A DNA stretch of 64,000 nucleotides from Girardinichthys multiradiatus (Eukaryota; Chordata; Actinopteri; Cyprinodontiformes; Goodeidae): positions 43,648,914 through 43,712,913 of the forward strand of contig NC_061794.1 in assembly GCF_021462225.1 (NCBI RefSeq). The letters are read 5' to 3'. Made by a program: the position numbers and the translations under genes. Under the pieces are notes generated by a model, which was given only the letters and a program-made list of their open reading frames with translations, was not told the DNA's origin and searched no databases. Positions within the stretch are counted from its first letter, which is position 1. The number at the start of each line of letters is the position of its first letter. Below are positions 1-13,500 of the stretch, in pieces.

Positions 1-2013
1 TATGGCACTTTCTTTCATGCTACAACATTAAATCTGCTCTCTGAGCTCTTAAAGTGGCCATTCTGGTTGTACTGCATTGGCGGCCATGTTGGAGGAAATC
101 CAGCAGCACAGCGCTTCCTGCTCAGCCTCGGTTGTTTTTGCACTTTGCCTTTTAGCCTCGCCTCAGTCTTTATTTTGTCACTAAGTAATCATATTTTTCT
201 ACATGTGAACAATCTTATCGTAACCTTGGATATAATAAATGACTTTGTCACAGAAATGTATTTATTGCTAATAATCCTTCAGATTAAGGAGAATCATGTG
301 TGATTATCAGAGCTGATAAATACCTGAAGATGAAGCCTGATTCTTCATCATTAGAATGACATCTGTGTTCTTCCATTCATGTTTCTCTTTTGTGTTAAAG
401 AAATGGTGTTTGGGTTCATCTGGAACCGATTGTTGGAGCAGGAGAGACCCTGCCTGCCTGCCTGTTTGTTTGGCCACCTTCCTGTGGTCTCCAGAACGTA
501 ACTGTTCAACTGGCGCATACGTTTTCCCTGCTGGTTTCACCCGCATACTATCACAGGGATACCACCGCAGGAATCGCATCTGCATGCATCCTCACAGTCT
601 ATGCCATTTCCATGCCAAACAGGAGGTTTCTACGCCTCCACCGTCAATCAGAACATGATAATAATAAAATACTCTGCTGCCATGCATGTTATTCAACTCT
701 AACCCACACGTCTGGGGTCAGGTTTCCTCTCCTGCTCCAACTAAGGTGCTGAAGAAAAGAAATGAGCTTCTGACAGAAGAGCTGTAATAAAACACTTCCA
801 CAGGCATGTTAAAGGGGTATTTTGTTGAATCATTTTAGCCAACACTATATATTTTTAACCTGATATTTTATTGTTCTGTTATGCAGGTAAATGGGCCATT
901 TGCTGTTATAAAGTTGCACTTGGAAAGCAAAATATTTCTTTAAACATCAGCGTAGAGATAGTAGTCGTTTTCTCTACATTAGAGAAACCTGATTTGATTT
1001 GGTGCAGCTTTTATTCTGACAGCTGACCTTCACCCCTTCTGTGTTTTCTGTGTTGTTTTTAGTTAATTGTTTTGTATCAAGAAATTATTTGATTTATTTT
1101 TAAGCACTGAAAGACTATAAAGGGAAATATTTATTCAATGCTCGTCTTCCTTTTTCTTTATTGTTTCACGTTTTAACTTATTTCTACTTAAGCTGACTTA
1201 AGCTACTTTTGTGTTTTTATGTAATAATGAGTTTATTTCGACAACATTACCGAGCCGTCCGGCTGTGGGCCAGGCCTGCAGTTGAAGCATCACATGAGCT
1301 GAAGTTGTTGCACTGTTTTATGTTCAGCTTCTAGTTTCAGTCCAACACATTTATTCGTCGTACAGTGCAAACAGCTGCTGGTTTTTTAATATGTCTTTAA
1401 AAACATGGAGACCATATACTGTCAAAAATGCAAATATTTAATGTTCAATTTATTTTCATTAAAATATTTCAAACACTGCTTCTGATTGTGTCACTTTTTG
1501 TTTGACTCATTGACTCAGACCTGTACTCTGAAAGCATGATGATTAGGGCTCTGCATTTCATCGAACCTGTATTTCAGTTTTGGTTTTTGCTCCAAACAAT
1601 CATAAAACAGTGTCATCGACAACAACTGTGTTCATGTGGATGTACCCATGTTTTTAACCACGTGCATTCACAATGAAAGAGCTCCGACGGTGTTGGTTGA
1701 TGAAGCTCCCCTGGTATGTGAGGAGGCTCTTGTCTCTTGGATGCAAGTTTACTACGAACACTGTATATTCTCCACTGGAAACACTTTAGCTTTTATTTCC
1801 AGAGGAGATGAAGGTACCTGTACTGCAGAAAATGACATTTTTTGAAACATGTAACCCAGAGCAGACTGACCTGCAGAAACTGCTGTGAAAACGGTTCCTG
1901 GTCACTGTTTAAAAAAACAGGAGCGACATCGGAGTGTTTTTGGGGATTGTAGGATGCAGTCACAGTAATAAAGACCACCTAATACTAATTAAGTGTAGGT
2001 TGTTTTGTAGAAA

Positions 2014-2091
2014 TTAAATATATTTTATTTATAGTTTTACTTCAATTGAAAAATCACAATTGAAGTAAAACTATAAATAAAATATATTTAA
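2014..2091. repeat. Perfect inverted repeat, 35-bp arms with 8-nt loop
   Basis: Bases 2014-2048 are the exact reverse complement of 2057-2091, with the loop at 2049-2056. The arms are AT-rich but contain ordered sequence such as CAATTGAAGTAAAAC. No transposase or TA/TTAA flank identifies it as a known MITE. It could be a folded remnant of a foldback element or a recently formed palindrome. Confidence 0.95.
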
Positions 2092-3439
2092 CTATTTTAC
2101 ATTTACTGCTTGCTCAGAAACATACATGGAAAAAGCTAATTTCATTTTAAAATTAAAGTTCTGCAAGTGCAGGAAAGGCAGTCTCTTTCAAACTCAATGA
2201 TTAATTATGACAAGTAATTTTTTGCCAAAATAAAAATAGGCTTTATTTTAAACAGAAAACAAGCAAACACACCAAACCAAGACATAAGAAAAATACTACT
2301 ATTAATAACAATAATGAAGTTTTTGCCATAAATATTAACAGTCATCAATTCCGGTTTAGATCCTATGGTAAAACTTTTATAATTTGCTGCACACATTGAC
2401 ATGTCAAGACATACGTGTAATTACAGACATCTTTGCATATCTAGAGATACCTTTACTTATACATGTGTGGTAGTAGTTTGAAAATAATGTAGGTCACAAG
2501 CAGTAATGCTAAATATGTAACAAGTGTTGGAGGTTACTCAAGAGTCCAGCCTGATTCAGTGCTCTATTTGATCTCCATGACCAAAATCATGAGCATCTAA
2601 TCTGCAGCCAGAGAATCCAACTAATGACAGGATGTGTTAGCAAGAAGGTAGTCCTCAGCACTAGAAAGTTATCCCTGAGTGTTGCATTTATTGACATCAG
2701 CATGTTACTCGTAGGTTTTTCTGAATGTTGGATACAGAGATCTGTTCAGAGCTGTTTGATGTTTCCAATAATTTATTAGATCCCAGCCTTGTCATTCGTT
2801 GACCTTACATCTGAAGATTTGTGCATTATTTGTGGCATCAGAACCAATATTTATTGGTATCTCTCTATGTGTCTGAACCACCAAACTTTATCTTAACAGC
2901 TGAACTGCTTCTACGTTAAAAGCAAACTATTTAATCAAGGGAATTTTTGTTTTCAAATTGATAAAGTGATTTAATAATATATATGTTGGCTGTTGATTAA
3001 ATGCTAAACACATGCATCTGTTTCTTGGACATGTTGACAGTACCATCTTCTATAAACCACATTCTGTCTAGTTTCTGGACTCTCACATCTAAAAAGAAAT
3101 CACTGAATCATGAGCTGATGAGAGACTGACGACATTTCTTATAAACCAAACATCTTATTTAGTATTATTCTACATTAGTGACCTTTTTATTTCAATCACT
3201 ATACATGCATACATGTGTAAACAATGGCAGAAAGCCATTCTTTCTTCCTCTACCTTGTAAACAGCATATTTTTTTGCACCACTTTTTGAACTATTTGCAT
3301 AGACATTGTTTTAGTTCTTCTCTTAGTCTGTTTCACGTCTTCACAAACAGAAATACACTTTATAAATTCTGCCCACATCGTCTTTCAAATAATTTTAGAT
3401 TGTAGACTAGAAGCTGGTGCATTGCTTTATGCATAAACA

Positions 3440-3720
3440 GTAGAGGGATTTCGGCAAAGTTATCGACTCAATGCAAGCAACTGTCCACTGTCTCTACATG
3501 CTCATCCAGGAGGAGTCAATGCTGCAAGTCACTGACTCAATGCAATGTGCTGGGTTTCCTTAGATAGAAAAACGTTTTAACCAATTTGAATGATAAGCCG
3601 AATCTGACTGCACTGTTTGATAGTTAGGATTTATTGGAATGTATGAACCCGATTTAAAATCTGTATGATTTAATTTAATTGACTTTTTAAAGTGCCTTGA
3701 GACGACATGTGATCAAATCC
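3440..3720 (+). repeat. Old LINE-3'-end-like dispersed repeat
   Basis: This stretch is similar to 55,700-55,940. Shared words include GTCCACTGTCTCTACA, CTCATCCAGGAGGAG, GCTGGGTTTCCTTAGATAG and GTGCCTTGAGACGACATGTG. Such sequences are the 3' ends of LINE-derived repeats common in fish. No coding part remains. The family assignment is from memory of the consensus and is approximate. Confidence 0.6.
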
Positions 3721-4536
3721 GAATGTTTTCTAGTTGTAACCAGCGTTATGGACAATTCTTATTGACCTCTTTTGCAAATAGATAATTATGACAATGACCA
3801 TTTATAAATATCTCCCAAATCTATGCGTAGATTTATCTTTAAAAGCAACGAAAATGTTTGTTGGATACTCAGGTGTAAAACGGTACCCGTATACAAAACA
3901 GGAACTGAACATAAGGAGGCAACGGCTATAACTTTAATGAATTTGTGCAACTTTATATTTTATAGCTCAAAAACAATAAATGCTACGATATAAGACTTTT
4001 AGACAAACATCTGGGTCTACATTGGAAATGAACAGGTTATGCTAGCTGCTAGCATGTTAGCATTAGCTTTAAAGGATCAACATTCACAATTATGTTTAGT
4101 CTGAGCTGAGTTGCACAGGACTGAGTTCTCAGTGCTTTGAACAGCATGTTGTTGTCATAATGGGATAAAGTTTGGATAATCTGGGTTAACAGAGACTTGA
4201 GTTTGTTGAAAAGAAAAAATGCCATTATGAACTGAAAGTATTAAACATTACTGAAACTGTTATGAAGAAAATTAAAATGGGAGTTCAGTTTGTTTTACCT
4301 TTTGAAAAGGAGCTAATTATTTAGCCTAAGATGTATTTATGACAAACACTCCAAGAACCACCATAGGGACTGATTTTGGCTACATCACTGTGGCTGCGTC
4401 CAAATTATATGAACTTCACTAACATATGCTGTTCAGTACAATAAGTCAGAATGATTGTGAAAGTTTTTACAACTGTTAGCTCAAAGCTGATGATATAAAT
4501 TAGTTTATCTGAGCAGACAGCAGATCCACAGCAAAG

Positions 4537-7500
4537 CTACTGCTGTAAAGTAATGCTGGAATAAAGAGGAGGTGATTCACTGCTGTGGCTGGCAGAGCTC
4601 TTAGCTATCTGAGGTTCTGAGTAGGTGACATTATCTGCACAACCACAGGGGGCGCCGCTGGATGAGGTGGTATCGTTGAAATAATGCACTTCAGAGTATT
4701 CTACTCCGTCATCTTCAGCCTGGAAGAAAACAAGAAGAAAACCTTGTGTTTGGACATTTATGTTTTGTTATACTTCAAGCTTAAAATCATCTAGTATTTA
4801 TTCACTAAAGGTTTAGAGTCAGTAAGATTTTCAGCACATAAATCATTTCTAGCTGTAAATCCAGTTTGTTATCTTATGAATTAAATCTGAGAAATTTACT
4901 GTTCACTAGATTTTGTGCATAAGTGGAAAAATTGCTCTAAAGGCAGTTAGAAAACACATATTTCATGATGCTCCGCAGGAACAGAACAGAAAACACCTAG
5001 AAATCCCTGCTTAAAGTTCCCCCTCTGTGTGTACAATTGAAACTATGTGCATGAATGCTGTCCCTGTATTTTTAGCTCAGACTGAACAGAAACAACTGAA
5101 TAAAAAAATCCCAAATCTGCCCAATCAGATTGTAAATTAAGAACATTAATATTATTAGTGCCTCGCTGACAGAGTCCCACTTACTTTAATCTGACTGACG
5201 CTGGGGAGGCTGTATATTGTTGTGCTTTGAGTTGTGTCTGTGGTGCAGGATTTGGCGCAAACATAAATTGAAGATATTTCCCCAGGAGGTGGTTTGTTCT
5301 CTCTGTCCTCCTCTCTGATCTCCTCATACAACGGGTTGGCCTGCAGAAGGAGGAGTTGATGTTGTTACAAACTGACTGGCACATGCTTTGCAGGTGCCTG
5401 ATGCAAATGTTTTTACACTGACTCAGACTCACCACTGTGACGTCAGCAGACTGTGTTTTCACTGGACAAACTGAAAAGCAACAATAAGAGCAATTATCTG
5501 ATTTAAAGCAACAGTTTTAAACTGTTAGCAGCAGAAAAATACATTTTCAAGTAATCATCAAGTAATTATCAAGTTTAGCAGGAGATTCTTAATTTAATTT
5601 AGGTCTGAACTTTGACTGGGCCACTCTAACACGTGAATATTCTTTAATCTAAACCATTTAACTGTAGCTGTTGGTGTTTGTTTAGGGTTTTTGTCCTGCT
5701 GGACTCCTGAAACATATCCCCACATGATGTTCCAACCACCATGTTTCGCAATGGGTAGGGTATGTTCAGAGTGTTGAGGAGGGTTAATTTTCCACCATAG
5801 CAGAAAGTTTCATTTTGTTCTCGTCTCTCTGAAGCAATTTATTCCACAGGTTCGCCGTGGCTCCTCCATCACTTGTCGCAAACTGTAAACAGGACCTCCT
5901 CTTGCTTCCCTTCCTCTTGCTGCTCTTTTATAAAGGCTATACTTTTGGAGCACATGACTAATGCTCGTCCAGAACGGTCAGATATTACGATAAGTGCACT
6001 ACACAAACCTCATGGTGAACTTATCATAAGGGTTGAAGCCGTTACAGTAGCAAAGGGTGGACCAACTACGGTTTTAAACCCTGTGGATTGATGATGGGAT
6101 CCCACCCAAGTTCACATAGAAGGCAGATGCACAAATACGATGGCAGCAGAGGGCATATTGACAGCGGTTTGAGCATAATAACTAATGGGGCCACTAGAAC
6201 ATTTATATTTTAGACATTCCCAGACACCACTTTCATGGACTAAGAGTGTTTATGTGAATAGAAATAAAAATCCAGGCAGGAGTTTTTTAAGAGACTGGAA
6301 GAAAGCAGTTTTTCAGAGTTAAAGGTCAAATCTGGTGTGTTTGTGTACACTCAGATACTGGTGCATACTGGTTTACTGTTTACATTACTGTCAGCAATGT
6401 GTTGAAGTGTTAACACCAACACAGAGACATAATACTGCAGAATGTAGATTAGAAGAACACACCAGAGAATGTGTGAAGCCCTGATTGCTGAACTCACATT
6501 AATAATAAAAACATTAAAGTCCTTCCTGAGTTCGTCCACTCCAACATTTCAAGTACATTTCAAACATGCAGCAGGAGCTCATGGATCAATGTTCTGCTTT
6601 TACGGTGCAAACTGGAGGCAGACTAATGTTTTGACCCCAACTGTCCACATCACAGTCAAAATGATGAAGTTACAGTAAGTGTTGAACATTAGTCTGCTTG
6701 ACGTTTGCGTAATATCTCTTTTTTACACCTAAAGTTTTGTGTTAGCAGGCGGATGCACAAAGAACCCTGCTTTTATTTAATATTTACTTTTTTCTTTAAG
6801 ATTGCAGCTATTCTCCAGCCCACAGTTTATACTCTTTTACTTTATTTACCTTTTCATGATCAGTAAACATAAAAAATCACCATAACAAGAGACATAGTTA
6901 CAGTTTGTTGCTAAATTATCCATTAAAACTAAATTTAGGGGGAATAAATTAACCAGATTGTTTGAAGGTGGATTTAGTTTCAGGGTGTAACAGCTTATCT
7001 TATGTAAGTGATGGAAACAAAGCCGAGTGTATCTAACTCACCTTTCTTTTGACCGAACTTCTTGTTCTTGAGAAAAATTAGGAGAGTTGCTACGAACATG
7101 AAGATCAGGATGGCCAGAATCAGACCCACATAAAGCACCAGACCTGCATGGATGTTAACAGTTGAGTTTTACTCTGAGAAACACAGCCTGTGGGTTCATA
7201 TTATATATACATAAACCAGTACACATAAAAGAAACACCATCAGCAATAATGTGGCCCCATTATGTCACAGAGTCTGGATTTTAAGTCCTAAGAAACAAAA
7301 ACCCAGAAGGTTTCTCTCCTCTTTGCTGTAGAGGACCCATCATCTAAGATTTTAAAGAGTCTCGCGACATTTAGTGATGAGACATTTCAGCAGTTGTATT
7401 GGTTTTAATATCTCAGCCTTGCATTGGTTTTAAACATGTTATCAGTAAACCCATGACAAGGTTTTTATATTTGACCGTTTTAATACAAATGCAGGTCTGA

Positions 7501-10500
7501 ACATACGACATGTGTATGTAGTTATACCTACGAAGGTAACAAGAGTTGACCTGAGATGGAAATAAACTAAGCAGCAACTTTATTTACTTCAGGTGAAAAT
7601 AGTTTTCACTCCCCTCCAGTTTTCTTCTCTGTTAGCTTAAAACATACCAATAGACTCCCCAATCCTGTAGATTATTTACATAAACCTGGATCAACTCAGT
7701 TTTTCTGGATGAAACATCGTCGTTACATGTTGATGTCTGCAATTCTGTTACCCAAAAAACTTAATGTTGTGGCCTCCTAACAGTTTTATTAGCATTGTTG
7801 ATTTACAGCGATGTGAAGAATCATAAACACGTTCACTATAATAAACCAGCATCATAAACACGTTCACTATAATAAACCAGCATCATAAACACGTTCACTA
7901 TAATAAACCAGCATCATAAACACATTCACTATAATAAACCGGCATCATAAACACGTTCACTATAATAAACCAGCATCATAAACACGTTCACTATAATAAA
8001 CCAGCATCATAAACACATTCACTATAATAAACCAGCATCATAAACACGTTCACTATAATAAACCAGCATCATAAACACATTCACTATAATAAACCAGCAT
8101 CATAAACACGTTCACTATAATAAACCAGCATCATAAACACGTTCACTATAATAAACCAGCATCATAAACACGTTCACTATAATAAACCAGCATCATAAAC
8201 ACATTCACTATAATAAACCGGCATCATAAACATGTTCACTATAATAAACCAGCATCATAAACACGTTCACTATAATAAACCAGCATCATAAACACATTCA
8301 CTATAATAAACCAGCATCATAAACACGTTCACTATAATAAACCAGCATCATAAACACGTTCACTATAATAAACCAGCATCATAAACACGTTCACTATAAT
8401 AAACCAGCATCATAAACACGTTCACTATAATAAACCAGCATCATAAACACGTTCGTTCGTTCGTCGTCTTCCGCTTATCCAGGACCGGGTCGCGGGGGCA
8501 GCAGACTCAGCAGAGATGCCCAGACGTCCCTCTCCCCAGACACCTCCTCCAGCTCCACCAGGGGGAGCCCAAGGCGTTCCCAGGCCAGCCGAGAGACATA
8601 GTCCCTCCAGCGTGTCCTGGGCTGTCCCCTGGGCCTCCTCCCGGTGGGACGTGCCTGGAACACCTCCAGAGGAAGGCGTCCAGGAGGCATCCGGTATAGA
8701 TGCCCGAGCCACCTCAACTGGCTCCTCTCAATGTGGAGGAGCAGCGGCTCTACTCCGAGCTCCTCCCGGATGGCCGAGCTCCTCACCCTATCTCTAAGGG
8801 AGTGCCCGGCCACCCTACGGAGGAAGCTCATTTCAGCCGCTTGTATCCGTGATCTCGTTCTTTCGGTCATGACCCAAAGTTCATGGCCATAGGTGAGGGT
8901 AGGAACGTAGACCGACCAGTAAATTGAGAGCTTTGCTTTTCGGCTCAGCTCTCTCTTCACCACAATGGACCGGCACAGCGCCGCAGCTGCACCGATCCGT
9001 CTGTCGATCTCCCGCTCCATTCTTCCCTCACTCGTGAACAAGACCCCGAGATACTTAAACTCCTCCACTTGAGGCAGGAACTCCCCTCCAACCTGAAGAG
9101 GACAATGGCCTCGGACTTGGAGGAGCTGATCCTCATCCCAGCCACTTCACACTCGGCTGCGAACCGCCACAGCGCATGCTGTAGGTCTTGGCTAGAGGGG
9201 GCCAGCAGGACCACGTCATCCGCAAAAAGAAGAGACGAAATCCACTGGTCCCGAAACCAGACCCCCTCCGGCCCTTGGCTGCGTCTAGAAATCCTGTCCA
9301 TAAAAGTTATGAACAGGACCGGCGACAAAGGGCAGCCCTGCCGGAGTCCAACATGCACTGGGAACAGGTCCGACTTAGTGCCGGCAATGAGAACCAAACT
9401 CCTGCTCCGCTCGTACAGGGACCGGATGGCCCCTAATAAAGGGCCCCCGATTCCATACTCCTGGAGCACCCCCCACAGGGCATCACGAGGGACACAGTCG
9501 AATGCCTTCTCCAGGTCCACAAAACACATGTGAACCGGTTGGGCAAACTCCCATGAACCCTCGAGCACCCTGTAGAGGGTATAGAGCTGGTCCAGTGTTC
9601 CACGGCTGGGACGAAAACCACACTGTTCCTCCTGAAGCAGAGCTTCGACTATCGGTGGGACTCTCCTCTCCAATACCCTGGCGTAGGCCTTACCAGGGAG
9701 GCTGAGGAGTGTGATCCCCCTGTAGTTGGAACACACCCTCCGGTCCCCCTTCTTATAAAGGGGGACCACCACCCCAGTCTGCCAGTCCAGAGGCACTGTC
9801 CCCGACCGCCACGCAATGTTGAAGAGGCGTGTCAACCATGACAGCCCTACAACATCCAGACACTTGAGGTACTCAGGGCGGATCTCATCCACCCCCGAAG
9901 CCCTGCCACCGCGGAGCTTTTTAACCACCTCGGTGACTTCAGCCTGGGTGATGAAAGAGTCCAACCCCGAGTCCCCAGCCTCTGTTTCCACCACGGAATG
10001 CATGATGGCAGGATTGAGGAGATCCTCGAAGTACTCCTTCCACCGCCCGATAATGTCCTCAGTCGAGGTCAGCAGTCTCCCGCCCCCACTATAAACAGTG
10101 TTGGCAAAACACTGCTTCCCCCTCCTGAGGCGACGGACGGTTTGCCAGAATCGCTTCGAGGCCAACCGGTAGTCCTTCTCCATGGCCTCACCGAACTCTT
10201 CCCAGGCCCGAGTTTTTGCCTCTGCCACAGCCCGGGCCGCAGCACGCTTGGCCTCACGGTACCCGTCAGCCGCCTCAGGAGTCCCACAAGCCAACCACAG
10301 CCGATAGGACTCCTTCTTCAGCTTAACAGCATCCCTTACTGCCGGTGTCCACCACCGGGTTCTGGGATTGCCGCCACGACAGGCACCGCAGACCTTACGG
10401 CCGCAGCTATGGGCAGCAGCATCGACAATAGATGCAGAGAACATGGTCCACTCGGACTCTATGTCTCCAACATCCCCCGGGATCTGGTCGAAGCTCTCCC

Positions 10501-13500
10501 AGAGGTGGGAGTTGAATACATCCGTGGCCGAGGGCTCCGCCAGGCGTTCCCAGCAGACCCTCACTAGCGCTTGGGCCTGCCGAGTCTGTCCGGCTTTCTC
10601 CTCCTCCAGTGGATCCAACTCACCACCAGGTGATGATCAGTGGACAGCTCAGCCCCTCTCTTCACCCGAAAGTCCAATAACAAAACACCACTCGGATTCA
10701 GATCGGGGAGGCCATTCCTCCCGATCACGCCTCTCCAGGTGTCACTGTCGTTCCCCACGTGGGCGTTGAAGTCCCCCAGCAGAATAATGGAGTCCCCGGG
10801 AGGGGCACTATCCAGCACCCCCGACAGGGACGCCAAGAAGGCCGGGTACTCTGCACTACCACTCGGCCCGTAAGCTGAAATGATAGTCAGAGACCTCTCC
10901 CCAACCCAAAGGCGCAGGGATACAATCCTCTCATCCACTGGGGTAAACCCCAACACGAGACGGCTGAGCTGGGGGGCAACAAGCAAACCCACACCATAAA
11001 CACGTTCACTATAATAAACCAGCATCATAAACACGTTCACTATAATAAACCAGCATCATAAACACATTCACTATAATAAACCAGCATCATAAACACATTC
11101 ACTATAATAAACCAGCATCATAAACAAATTCACTATAATAAACCAGCATCATAAACACGTTCACTGTAACAAACCAGCATCATAAACACATTCACTATAA
11201 TAAACCAGCATCATAAACACATTCACTATAATAAACCAGCATCATAAACACGTTCACTATAATAAACCAGCATCATAAACACATTCACTATAATAAACCA
11301 GCATCATAAACAAATTCACTATAATAAACCAGCATCATAAACACGTTCACTATAACAAACCAGCATCATAAACACATTCACTATAATAAACCAGCATCAT
11401 AAACACATTCACTATAATAAACCAGCATCATAAACACTTTCACTATAATAAACCAGCATCATAAACACATTCACTTTAATAAACCAGCATCATAAACACG
11501 TTCACTATAATAAACCAGCATCATAAATACATTCACTATAATAAACCAGCATCATAAACACGTTCACTATAATAAACCAGCATCATAAACACGTTCACTA
11601 TAATAAACCAGCATCATAAACACATTCACTATAATAAACCAGCATCATAAACACATTCACTATAATAAACCAGCATCATAAATACATTCATTATAATAAA
11701 CCAGCATCATAAACACGTTCACTATAATAAACCAGCATCATAAACACGTTCACTATAATAAACCAGCATCATAAACACATTCACTATAATAAACCAGCAT
11801 CATAAACACGTTCACTATAATAAACCAGCATCATAAACACGTTCACTATAATAAACCAGCATCATAAACACGTTCACTATAATAAACCAGCATCATAAAC
11901 ACGTTCACTATAATAAACCAGCATCATAAACACATTCACTATAATAAACCAGCATCATAAACACATTCACTATAATAAACCAGCATCATAAACACATTCA
12001 CTATAATAAACCAGCATCATAAACACGTTCACTATAATAAACCAGCATCATAAACACGTTCACTATAATAAACCAGCATCATAAACACGTTCACTATAAT
12101 AAACCAGCATCATAAACACGTTCACTATAATAAACCAGAATCATAAACACGTTCACTATAATAAACCAGCATCATAAATATGTTCTCTATAATAAACCAG
12201 AATCATAAACACGTTCACTATAATAAACCAGCATCATAAACACGTTCACTATAATAAACCAGCATCATAAACACGTTCACTATAATAAACCAGAATCATA
12301 AACACGTTCACTATAATAAACCAGCATCATAAATACGTTCACTATAATAAACCAGAATCATAAACACGTTCACTATAATAAACCAGAATCATAAACACGT
12401 TCACTATAATAAACCAGCATCATAAACACGTTCACTATAATAAACCAGCATCATAAACACGTTCACTATAATAAACCAGCATCATAAACACGTTCACTAT
12501 AATAAACCAGAATCATAAACACGTTCACTATAATAAACCAGCATCATAAATACGTTCACTATAATAAACCAGAATCATAAACACGTTCACTATAATAAAC
12601 CAGAATCATAAACACGTTCACTATAATAAACCAGCATCATAAACACGTTCACTATAATAAACCAGCATCATAAATACGTTCACTATAATAAACCAGCATC
12701 ATAAACACGTTCACTATAATAAACCAGCATCATAAACACATTCACTATAATAAACCAGCATCATAAACACATTCACTATAATAAACCAGCATCATAAACA
12801 CGTTCACTATAATAAACCAGCATCATAAACACGTTCACTATAATAAACCAGCATCATAAACACATTCACTATAATAAACCAGCATCATAAACACGTTCAC
12901 TATAATAAACCAGCATCATAAACACATTCACTATAATAAACCAGCATCATAAACACATTCACTATAATAAACCAGCATCATAAACACATTCACTATAATA
13001 AACCAGCATCATAAACACGTTCACTATAATAAACCAGCATCATAAACACGTTCACTATAATAAACCAGCATCATAAACACATTCACTATAATAAACCAGC
13101 ATCATAAACACGTTCACTATAATAAACCAGAATCATAAACACGTTCACTATAATAAACCAGCATCATAAACACGTTCACTATAATAAACCAGCATCATAA
13201 ACACATTCACTATAATAAACCAGCATCATAAACACGTTCACTATAATAAACCAGAATCATAAACACGTTCACTATAATAAACCAGCATCATAAACACGTT
13301 CACTATAATAAACCAGCATCATAAACACATTCACTATAATAAACCAGCATCATAAACACGTTCACTATAATAAACCAGCATCATAAACACATTCACTATA
13401 ATAAACCAGCATCATAAACACGTTCACTATAATAAACCAGCATCATAAACACATTCACTATAATAAACCAGCATCATAAACACATTCACTATAATAAACC

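Larger units (their letters stand above)
1..4536. other. No gene recognised; 3' flank of receptor gene A
   Basis: AT-rich DNA with no long reading frame starting at ATG, no recognisable domain and no clear exon in either strand. It holds a strong hairpin (2014-2091) and an old LINE-3'-end-like repeat (about 3440-3720). The last part must include the 3' untranslated region of gene A, whose stop codon lies at 4537-4539 on the minus strand. I could not choose a polyadenylation site, because AATAAA-like words are common by chance in DNA this AT-rich. Confidence 0.6.

Noticed and set aside
1636..3405. Small plus-strand frames in the left flank
   Set aside because: They are 60-75 codons, without domain, splice context or similarity to the receptor exons.
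8425..10769. Several plus-strand frames opposite the LINE (for example 9069-9533 and 9998-10567), and similar ones at 19-21 kb and 30-32 kb
   Set aside because: They are antisense shadows of the GC-rich LINE coding strand, with low-complexity Pro/Ser/Arg composition and no domain.
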